NCBI GenBank assembly: GCA_965242495.1
Contig: OZ251446.1
Span: 806,001-870,000, forward strand
Length of the DNA stretch: 64,000 nt
Source of the DNA: CBDESN01 sp965242495
Lineage (GTDB): Bacteria > Pseudomonadota > Alphaproteobacteria > MPNO01
Reading direction: 5' to 3'
Shown here one piece after another: positions 35,852 to 43,113 of this stretch. The notes under the pieces are model-generated. The model saw nothing but the letters and a program-made list of their open reading frames with translations, was not told where the DNA came from and searched no databases. Made by a program: the position numbers and the translations under genes. Positions within the stretch are counted from its first letter, which is position 1. Each line of letters opens with the position of its first letter.

Positions 35852-36256
35852 ATGGCGCCGCGGGGCGGACGCTACTTCTTCTACGGCACGCTGATGGACG
35901 CGGAAACGCGGCTGCTTGTGCTCGGCGCCCCGGCGCGCGCGATCCGCACCGAGCCGGCCACGCTGGCGGGCTACCGCCGGGTGCGCCTGCGCCGGCGGAC
36001 CTACCCGGTGATCGTCCCCGACCGGAAGGCGCATGTCGCCGGCCGCCTCGCCCACGGCCTCGACGCCGCCGCCGCGCGGCGCCTCGCCGACTTCGAGGGA
36101 CGCGAATACCGCGCGGTCAGACGATACGTCGTCACCGCGGCGGGCGACCGGCTGGCGGCGTGGGTCTTCGCCGCCGGCCGCGCGGCGCGCCCGACCGCGA
36201 CGCCGTGGGAGCCGGAGGCTTGGCGTCGCCGCCGGAAATCGCGGCGTTCGGGCTGA
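35852..36256 (+). CDS. Gamma-glutamylcyclotransferase-like (AIG2-type) protein
   Basis: A 134-residue protein of the cyclotransferase-like fold: the YGTL motif is at residues 11-14 and a likely catalytic Glu is in DFEGREYRAV near residue 83. These enzymes cyclise gamma-glutamyl amines to 5-oxoproline. It lies eleven bases after the previous gene's stop, so co-transcription is likely. The C-terminus is unusually basic (RRRRKSRRSG). Confidence 0.8.
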   Translation: MAPRGGRYFFYGTLMDAETRLLVLGAPARAIRTEPATLAGYRRVRLRRRTYPVIVPDRKAHVAGRLAHGLDAAAARRLADFEGREYRAVRRYVVTAAGDRLAAWVFAAGRAARPTATPWEPEAWRRRRKSRRSG

Positions 36257-36320
36257 CCCGCCCTCCTCGCCCTGTCCGGATCGCGGCCGGGGCCGCGCCC
36301 GCAGATCCCCTTCCCCGTAT

Positions 36321-36347
36321 GACGCGCCTTTTTCGCGTCAAGACGCG
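36321..36347. terminator. Nested inverted repeats after hsdR
   Basis: The element GACGCG-CCTTTTT-CGCGTC-AA-GACGCG spans 36321-36347. It allows two alternative 6-base stems, one with loop CCTTTTT and one with loop AA. It straddles the hsdR stop (36338-36340) in the convergent gap with the cyclotransferase gene, so it may end transcription from either side. This is inferred from position; there is no clear U-tract after the stem. Confidence 0.4.
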
Positions 36348-39277
36348 CCGGTATAGGTCTCCTTGAATATGGTTTCCGACAGCCACTTCCTGAACGACGG
36401 GTTGTCGCTGTATTGCTTGAACAATTCCGTGTGATCCGACAGGAGATCGATGACCGCGCGTTCGAGGACCTTGTCGTGCTCGATGCGCGCATTGTCCTTG
36501 TCCGAGTTCGTCATCGCGTTCCGGTAGGCTTGGTCGGCCGAGACCTTCGCAGGCAGTTCCTCCGCGACCACCTTGCCGATCTTGTCGGCGTCCTTCCAGT
36601 CGATGTCGCCGAACAACCGGTTGAACTCTTCGAGGATGTTGCTGAGAAAATCGATCTCGGGCTCGCGGAACCCGCCGCCGCCGCTCGCCGGCACGGGGCC
36701 GATCTCCGCGTCGGCGTCCGGGAGGGCGATGGCCATGGCGGCCTGGGCCTCGACCCGGTAGCCGTCCATGTCGATGGTTTCCAGGATGCCCCTGGAGAGG
36801 TCCTCCTCCCGCGGCGCCGGCAGCCTGGGGACCAGAAAGTTCAGGAAGATCGAGAGCTTCTCCCATTCGGGGTCGCCGTAGGGAAGGACCGCGGCCAGAA
36901 AGCCGTAGGCGCGCAGGAAACCCTTGGCCTTCCCCTTGAAGTCCACCTGGCCGTCCTCGTCGAGGTCCGACACGTAGACGGCGACGCACGTATCGAGGAT
37001 CGGGTCGAGTTCGTCCCGGGCGCATCCGCCGAGATAGAGAGTCGCGAACTCCCGGACCTGCTCGGGGGAATAGACCTGATGGCCGTCGAGGGCCGCCTTC
37101 AGGTCGTGCAGCCTGTCGGGGTCCGTCTCCTCGCCGAGGATGGTCGCGCGGTAGTAGTCGCCGAACGCGGCGGCGATGCCGTCCGCGTCGTTCATGAAGT
37201 CGAGCACGAACGTGTCGTGCTTGAGCGGATGGGCGCGGTTGAGCCGGGAGAGCGTCTGCACGGCCTGGATCCCCGACAACACCTTGTCGACGTACATCGT
37301 ATGCAGGAGCGGTTCGTCGTAGCCGGTCTGGAACTTGTCGGCGACGATCAGGAAGCGATAGGGGTCCTTCCGGATCTCCTCCTCGATCCTGGCGCCCGGG
37401 AAGCCGTTGAGCGAGGCCTCGGTCACGTTCCGGCCGCCGTATTCATGCTCGCCCGAGAAGGCGACGATGGCCCGCCAAGGGCTCCCGCGCTCCTTCAGGT
37501 AGTCCTCGAAGGCGTGGAAGTACCCGATCGCCCGGCGGATGCCGCCGGTCGCCACCATGGCCCTCGCCTTGCCGCCGATCTTGCGCCGCGCGATCACCCG
37601 GTCGTGGAAATGGTCGATCATGATCTCGGCCTTCCGGCGGATCGCGTGCTCGTGGGATTCGACGTAGCGCCGCAGCTTCGCGCGCGCCTTGTCGGCGTCG
37701 AACGCGGGATCGTCGTCCACCGCCTTCATCAGACGGTAATAGCTGTCGACGGGCGTGTAGCGCGCGAGCACGTCGAGGATGAACCCTTCCTGGATCGCCT
37801 GCTTCATCGTGTAGGTATGGAAGGGGACGCGCCTGACCTTGTCGCCCTCCGGCGCGGGCGCGCCGAAGATCTCCAGCGTCTTGTTCTTCGGCGTGGCGGT
37901 GAACGCGAAATAGCTGGCGTTGGGCAACATCCGCCGCGCCTCGATCAGGCGGTTGACGGCGTCCTCGACGTCGTCCTCGTCGGCGGCGGGCGCGCCCTCC
38001 CCCAACGCCATGTGCATGGTCGCCGTCGCGCGGCCGCCCTGGCCCGAATGCGCCTCGTCGATGACGATGGCGAACTTCCGGCCCCGATGCTCGTCGCCGA
38101 TCTCGTCCAGGACGAAGGGGAATTTCTGCACCGTCGTGACGACGATCTTCTTGCCGGTCGCAAGCAGCCTGCGGAGGTCGCCGGAGCGCTCGGCATGGCC
38201 GACGACGGAGGACACCTGCGCGAACTGCCGGATTGTGTCGCGGATCTGCTTGTCGAGGACCCGCCGGTCGGTGACGACGACCACGGAGTCGAAGGTCGGC
38301 GCGCCGCCCGTCTCCAGGCCGATCAGCCGATGCGCGAGCCAGGCGATGGAGTTGCTCTTGCCCGAGCCCGCGGAATGCTGGATCAGGTAGCGTCGGCCCG
38401 CGCCGGCGGCCGCGGCGTCGGCCAGCAACCGGCGCACCGCGTCGAGCTGATGGAATCGCGGGAAGATCTGTTTCCGCTTCGTCTTGCCGCCCGGCCCGCC
38501 CGCCTCCGCGACGACCTGGGCGTAATTCTCCAGGATGTCGATCAGGCTTTCCCGGGCCAGAACCTCCTTCCACAGGTAGTCGGTCTTGACGCCATCGGGG
38601 TTCGGCGGATTGCCCGCGCCGTCGTTCCAGCCTTTGTCGAAGGGCAGGAACCACGAGTCCCCGCCGCGCAGATGCGCGCACATCCGCGCCGCGTGGTCGT
38701 CCACCGCGAAATGGACGACGCAGCGGCCGAATCGGAACAGCGGCTCCTTCGGATCGCGGTCGCGCTTGTACTGCGCGACGGCGTCCTCGACCGTCTGCTT
38801 GGTGAGGCTGTTCTTGAGCTCGAAGGTGGCGACCGGCAGGCCGTTGACGAACAGCGCCAGATCGAGCGCAAGCCGGGTCTCGTCCTTCGAATAGCGGAGC
38901 TGGCGCGTGACGCCGAAGACGTTGGCGGCGAACAGCTTCGCGGCCTTGGCGTTGCCGGGAGTCGGCGCACCGTAGAGCAACTCCACCGAGCCCGGCCCAT
39001 GCCGGACGCCCTTGCGCAGCACGTCGACGACGCCGCGCCTGTCGATCTCGCCCCGCAGGCGATGGAGGAAGCGAAGGCGCGCCGGCCCGTCCGCGCCGAT
39101 GCCGAGCGCCTCGACGGCCTCGGGCTGGGTCGCGTTCAGGAAGGCGAAGAGCTGCGCCGCGTCGATGGCGTGCTCGCGGTCGTAGTCCTTCGGGTCGCCC
39201 GCGACGTAGCCGCCCTCGTCGATCAGGGAGCGGACGATGAGAGCCTCGAGGCCCCGCTCGCTCGTGTCGGTCGTCAT
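36338..39277 (-). CDS. hsdR: Type I restriction enzyme, R (endonuclease/translocase) subunit
   Basis: A 979-residue motor and nuclease subunit. The N-terminal PD-(D/E)xK nuclease is seen as Asp139 and Glu153-Leu-Lys155 (VATFELKNS), the helicase Walker A HSAGSGKS is near 300, motif II is VIDEAHSGQ and motif III TATPKNK; the C-terminal part would contact the methylase. The ATG at 39277 overlaps the macro-domain gene's stop by four bases. It needs HsdM and HsdS to cut DNA. Nothing looks frameshifted, so it is probably active. Length is about normal for the family. Confidence 0.94.
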   Translation of the reverse strand: MTTDTSERGLEALIVRSLIDEGGYVAGDPKDYDREHAIDAAQLFAFLNATQPEAVEALGIGADGPARLRFLHRLRGEIDRRGVVDVLRKGVRHGPGSVELLYGAPTPGNAKAAKLFAANVFGVTRQLRYSKDETRLALDLALFVNGLPVATFELKNSLTKQTVEDAVAQYKRDRDPKEPLFRFGRCVVHFAVDDHAARMCAHLRGGDSWFLPFDKGWNDGAGNPPNPDGVKTDYLWKEVLARESLIDILENYAQVVAEAGGPGGKTKRKQIFPRFHQLDAVRRLLADAAAAGAGRRYLIQHSAGSGKSNSIAWLAHRLIGLETGGAPTFDSVVVVTDRRVLDKQIRDTIRQFAQVSSVVGHAERSGDLRRLLATGKKIVVTTVQKFPFVLDEIGDEHRGRKFAIVIDEAHSGQGGRATATMHMALGEGAPAADEDDVEDAVNRLIEARRMLPNASYFAFTATPKNKTLEIFGAPAPEGDKVRRVPFHTYTMKQAIQEGFILDVLARYTPVDSYYRLMKAVDDDPAFDADKARAKLRRYVESHEHAIRRKAEIMIDHFHDRVIARRKIGGKARAMVATGGIRRAIGYFHAFEDYLKERGSPWRAIVAFSGEHEYGGRNVTEASLNGFPGARIEEEIRKDPYRFLIVADKFQTGYDEPLLHTMYVDKVLSGIQAVQTLSRLNRAHPLKHDTFVLDFMNDADGIAAAFGDYYRATILGEETDPDRLHDLKAALDGHQVYSPEQVREFATLYLGGCARDELDPILDTCVAVYVSDLDEDGQVDFKGKAKGFLRAYGFLAAVLPYGDPEWEKLSIFLNFLVPRLPAPREEDLSRGILETIDMDGYRVEAQAAMAIALPDADAEIGPVPASGGGGFREPEIDFLSNILEEFNRLFGDIDWKDADKIGKVVAEELPAKVSADQAYRNAMTNSDKDNARIEHDKVLERAVIDLLSDHTELFKQYSDNPSFRKWLSETIFKETYTGAS

Positions 39278-39783
39278 CGGAGCGCCGTCGGCGCGGCGCC
39301 GGGGACGCGCTCCAACGGCCTGTCCGGCGCGCCGCCCGGTTCGAAGACGACGGCTTCAAGGTCGTCGAAACCCGCCAGCGCCGCTTCGATGCGCGGGCGC
39401 ACGTCATCCCAGGCGAGGCCGCCCAGGCCGCAGGCGAGCGGCGGAACGGCGATGGAGCGGATGTTCCGCGCCCGGATCTCGGCGGCCAGCGCCTTCAGCC
39501 CTGCCTCCACGTCCTCCATCCGGCTCCGCCCGCGCCAGTGCCGCTTGGTGGGGAAGTTGACGATCCAGCGGGGGTTGGCGAGCGCGCCTGTCTCGAACAC
39601 GAACATTCGGCCCGGCTTCACCTCCCCACGCTTGCAGGCCGCGGCGTAAGCCTCGAAATTGGCCGGGAACGCCTTCTTGAACTGAAGCGCGATGCCGCGT
39701 CCCATGACGCCGACGCAGTTGACCGTGTTGACCAGGGCGTCCACGTCTTCGGCGAGGACGTCGCCAGCCTTGAAGCGGATCAT
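39274..39783 (-). CDS. Macro-domain protein, DarG-like
   Basis: A 169-residue single macro domain. The ADP-ribose-binding motifs are VNTVNCVGVMGRGIALQFKKAF near residues 18-39 and the later loop SIAVPPLACGLGGLAW; NFPTKRHWRGRSR fits the DarG/TARG1-like class that removes ADP-ribose from DNA or protein. GGGGAG lies eight bases before the ATG. No DarT toxin gene is adjacent, and the C-terminal DNA-binding part of DarG is absent. It is set between hsdS and hsdR and is coupled to hsdR by ATGA, so it belongs to the operon. Role in defence is inferred. Confidence 0.85.
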   Translation of the reverse strand: MIRFKAGDVLAEDVDALVNTVNCVGVMGRGIALQFKKAFPANFEAYAAACKRGEVKPGRMFVFETGALANPRWIVNFPTKRHWRGRSRMEDVEAGLKALAAEIRARNIRSIAVPPLACGLGGLAWDDVRPRIEAALAGFDDLEAVVFEPGGAPDRPLERVPGAAPTALR

Positions 39784-39840
39784 CGCTGTTGCTCCCCAGG
39801 CTCAACAATACCATTCACGGACGATATCGACAGGCTGGCG

Positions 39841-41298
39841 TCAACTGGACGCATCGCGATCGTACAGGGCTTCGCGAGGGAGGTTGTCGGCCATGCGTAA
39901 CCCCACGCCCCGCGCATCGAAGTCCGCAAACACTTCGTTCAACAGCCGCCGCCTGCGCTCGTCCCCGGTTTCTTCGGAACGACCGCCATCCACGATATGC
40001 GCTTCACGCACGTCCAGCTTGCCGGTGACGACGTCGTCGATCAGCCGTTCACGGCATTCGCGAAGAAGGCCGATCTGACGGCGCGCGCGACCGATGGCGG
40101 TGTCGATGGCAGTGGCAGCTTGGTCAAGATACTCGACGATAGCGGTTTGTTCGGCGCGGGGCGGGAACGGAAATCGGTGAGTTCCAAGTTTATCTCCTGT
40201 CAAGTGCTGGATGGTGCTTACATGCCCATCGTCGAAAGCACTTCTATTCACTGCGGTGCAAAGGACATAATACATGAAGCGTGGAACATCTTCATCGACG
40301 TTGCGAGGCCGGATTCTATGTAGCGCTTTTTGAAATCCACACTTGGCCAATTCACCGGACCAAATCGCGCATCGACCAACTTCACCGCCCTCGCATATCA
40401 GCAAATCCCCCTCTCGAACCGTATATCGGTCGTACTCGTTCGGTAGAATGTCCATCTCGGGAAGATCTTCAACGTTGATATGATCCCATTGGACATCCGT
40501 ATTGCGAAGGTAGGGAAGCAAATGATTTCCCGTAATTCGTTTGGAATCGAGCATCTTGCCGAGACACTGCGAGTACCGGTGTCTCAGGGCGGTAACGTTC
40601 CAATGCGCCGGCGCCTCCGGCATCCAGTCCATGCCCGTCGGCTTCATCGGCGCGTTCGGGTCGAGGCCGCGTGTGGTTGCGCGGCCGATGATCGCCTGCC
40701 TCCACTCCTCCAGCAACGCGATCAGGCGTTCCTTGGCGTCGACATAGCCATCGATGCGCTCACAGGCATGATCGAGATAGCGGACGATGGCGGCCTGCTC
40801 GGGGAGGGGTGGAAGCGGAAAGCGCATATTGCCGATGAACTGCCAATCCGCGCGCGGCATCTTCGCGCCGAACGTCGAAGCGTCGATGGCATCCACCACC
40901 GACTTCGAGCGAAGCAAAATCTCAAGATAAGCTGGCAGTAGACTGTCGTTCGACGGACGCAGAACGAGAAACTCCCCGACGCAGACGCCTTTCCGATCAA
41001 GGCGTGTCGTTTTCGCCAAGTACGGCCGGAGCTTGCCGAACAACACGTCATTGGGCCGAAAACGCTTTACATGGCTCTCGAACGTCGTGTCTAAATCCAT
41101 ATCGACAATCTTGCCCGTCCAACTCTCCACATGCTCCAACGCGACGTAGACGTCGCCCGGCTCACGCCCCCTTGCCATGTCGATAACATCCGTCACGCAG
41201 GCTTTCAGCCGCCGCACTTCCCAATGCTCCGGCGTCTCGCCGAGCCACGGCGACCCGCTGTCGCGATAGGCCGGATAGGGCTCGAGGGCGCGGGTCAT
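39841..41298 (-). CDS. hsdS: Type I restriction enzyme, S (specificity) subunit
   Basis: A 485-residue protein with two target-recognition domains, each ended by the conserved helix: first MRFPLPPLPEQAAIVRYLDHACERID near 175-200, second HRFPFPPRAEQTAIVEYLDQAATAID in the last third. Each half starts with a HW..(R/A)L pattern (HWEVRRLK, HWNVTALRH). The start at 41298 overlaps the Fic stop (ATGA); a longer frame is only the shadow of fic. The target-recognition parts are clearly more AT-rich than the flanks, usual for exchange of specificity. The DNA target is unknown. Confidence 0.92.
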   Translation of the reverse strand: MTRALEPYPAYRDSGSPWLGETPEHWEVRRLKACVTDVIDMARGREPGDVYVALEHVESWTGKIVDMDLDTTFESHVKRFRPNDVLFGKLRPYLAKTTRLDRKGVCVGEFLVLRPSNDSLLPAYLEILLRSKSVVDAIDASTFGAKMPRADWQFIGNMRFPLPPLPEQAAIVRYLDHACERIDGYVDAKERLIALLEEWRQAIIGRATTRGLDPNAPMKPTGMDWMPEAPAHWNVTALRHRYSQCLGKMLDSKRITGNHLLPYLRNTDVQWDHINVEDLPEMDILPNEYDRYTVREGDLLICEGGEVGRCAIWSGELAKCGFQKALHRIRPRNVDEDVPRFMYYVLCTAVNRSAFDDGHVSTIQHLTGDKLGTHRFPFPPRAEQTAIVEYLDQAATAIDTAIGRARRQIGLLRECRERLIDDVVTGKLDVREAHIVDGGRSEETGDERRRRLLNEVFADFDARGVGLRMADNLPREALYDRDASS

Positions 41299-42494
41299 GC
41301 CGCCTGCCCCTCGCCGGGCGCGGGTTCCGGATCGTCCGTGAAGGCGCGGATGTAATCGCGATAGAGGAACGCCCGGTTTCGTTTGCGGTCGCCGAACTGC
41401 TCCAGAATACCGATCGAAACCAGGCGCGCGACGAGGGCGTTCGCCGCCGGGTAGCTGAGGCCGGCGATCTCCCGGACGTCGGAAACCGTCATCACGGGCT
41501 TCCGGTACAGCGCTTCGAGCACCCGGTGGCCGTTGCCGGCGGCCCGTCCGAAGCGGGCGGTGACGGCGGCGCGGTGCGCCTCTCGCAGGTCGAGGATGCG
41601 CCGGGCCGTCGTCACGGCTTCGTCGCCGACCTCCGCCACGCCGCGCAGGAAGAACGCGAGCCAGCCTTCCCAATCGCCGGCGTCGCGCACCGCCTGAAGA
41701 CGGTCGTAATACTCGCCCTGATGTCGCTTGAAGAAATGCGAGATGTAGAGGACCGGTTTCGCCAGAATTTTCCTTTCGCAGAGAAAGAACGCGATCAGCA
41801 ACCGCCCCACCCGGCCGTTGCCGTCGAGGAAGGGGTGGATCGTCTCGAACTGGGCGTGAGCCAATCCGATCCGGACGAGCGGAGGGAGATCGTCGTCCCG
41901 GTGGAGAAAGGCCTCCAGATCGTCCAGCGCGCGCGGCGCCTCCTCGAACGGAGGCGGAACGAAGACTGCATCGCGCAGCGTGGAGTCGGCCGGGCCGATC
42001 CAGTTCTGCGACCGGCGCAGCTCGCCCGGCGCCGAACGACCGCCGCGCGCGCCCTGCAACAGCCTTTCGTGCATCTCGCGGATCAGGCGAACGGACAGAG
42101 GCAGGGCGGGCAACCGTTCGAGCCCGTGGTTCATGGCCGCCACGTAGTTGATCACTTCGCCCGCATCCCCGGCGCCGCGGGGCGAGAGAAGACGCGCCTC
42201 GGCGGCGAGCACGTCCCGGAGAGAGCTTTGCGCGCCCTCGATCTGGCTGGAGAGCACGGCCTCCTTGCGCACGTACATGAGCGCGAAGAGGTCCGCTTCG
42301 GGCAACGTGTGTATGGCGCCGTCCAGCCGGCCCAGGGCGCGGTCGGCCGCCGACAACAGGACCTGTACGGCTCCCGTCATGCGAACTGGCGGCCGCGGCG
42401 GCAGCGGAGCGGGAACGAACGCCCGGTAGCCGGCGGGCTGAAGGACGTAACGACCGGCGCGGCCCCGGTCGGTCGTTCCGCCTGCGTCCGTCAT
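41295..42494 (-). CDS. Fic-domain protein with N-terminal inhibitory helix
   Basis: A 399-residue Fic protein, likely an AMP-transferase. The catalytic motif HPFLDGNGRVGR is at residues 220-231. The inhibitory motif SSQIEG (Ser82 to Gly87) precedes it, so the enzyme is of the self-inhibited class with the helix N-terminal. A C-terminal winged-helix part (VMTVSDVREIAGLSYPAANALVARL) may bind DNA. The start at 42494 follows the 40-base repeat array; the stop overlaps hsdS. Fic genes are known inside type I restriction loci, but the target here is unknown. It could modify a host protein to control the system (inference). Confidence 0.9.
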   Translation of the reverse strand: MTDAGGTTDRGRAGRYVLQPAGYRAFVPAPLPPRPPVRMTGAVQVLLSAADRALGRLDGAIHTLPEADLFALMYVRKEAVLSSQIEGAQSSLRDVLAAEARLLSPRGAGDAGEVINYVAAMNHGLERLPALPLSVRLIREMHERLLQGARGGRSAPGELRRSQNWIGPADSTLRDAVFVPPPFEEAPRALDDLEAFLHRDDDLPPLVRIGLAHAQFETIHPFLDGNGRVGRLLIAFFLCERKILAKPVLYISHFFKRHQGEYYDRLQAVRDAGDWEGWLAFFLRGVAEVGDEAVTTARRILDLREAHRAAVTARFGRAAGNGHRVLEALYRKPVMTVSDVREIAGLSYPAANALVARLVSIGILEQFGDRKRNRAFLYRDYIRAFTDDPEPAPGEGQAA

Positions 42495-42560
42495 GGCGCG
42501 CCCTCGCCGGGGTGCGACCCTTCCCATGGCGCGCTCCGGCGACAACCATAGAGCGCGGTC

Positions 42561-43080
42561 CCGTCCATGTTATCGGCTGGCGACATTATGGAGCAGGATG
42601 CCGCCCATGTTATCGGCTGTCAATACTATGGGGCGTGATCCCGTCCATGTTATCGGCTGGCGACACTATGGGGCAGGATGCCGCCCATGTTATCGGCTGG
42701 CGACACTATGGAGCAGGGTGCCGCCCATGCTATCGGCTGGCGACACTATGGAGCAGGATGCCGCCCATGCTATCGGCTGGCGACACCATGGAGCAGGGTG
42801 CCGCCCATGCTATCGGCTGGCGACACCATGGAGCAGGGTGCCGCCCATGCTATCGGCTGGCGACACTATGGAACAGGGTGCCGCCCATGCTATCGGCTGG
42901 CGACACTATGGAGCAGGATGCCGCCCATGCTATCGGCTGGCGACACTATGGAACAGGATGCCGCCCATGCTATCGGCTGGCGACACTATGGAGCAGGATG
43001 CCGCCCATGCTATCGGCTGGCGACACTATGGAACAGGATGCCGTCTATGTTGTCGCCCGGCGATGGTATGGGCGGACGGG
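42561..43080. repeat. 40-base minisatellite, about 12 full units plus a decayed one
   Basis: Twelve head-to-tail 40-base units run from 42561 to 43040, followed by a degenerate thirteenth (43041-43080). Each holds CCGCCCATGC, TATCGGCTGG, CGACACTATG and GAGCAGGATG in that order. Units 1-4, next to fic, have T at position 10; later ones have C. The second unit is the most diverged. Pairs 9-10 and 11-12 are identical 80-base blocks, so the array has grown by block duplication. A half unit-like stretch precedes it (42541-42560). There are no spacers, so this is not CRISPR. It fills most of the 619-base gap between hsdM and fic. Confidence 0.93.
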
Positions 43081-43113
43081 GGACGCCTTGCGCCGGGTCG
43101 CCGGCCAAGCCCG

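Noticed and set aside
39841..42549. A 902-residue Fic-HsdS fusion
   Set aside because: The first part is the fic gene read out of frame; the true hsdS begins at 41298 with an ATGA overlap.
42561..43080. CRISPR array
   Set aside because: The 40-base units abut each other directly with no variable spacers, and no cas genes are near.
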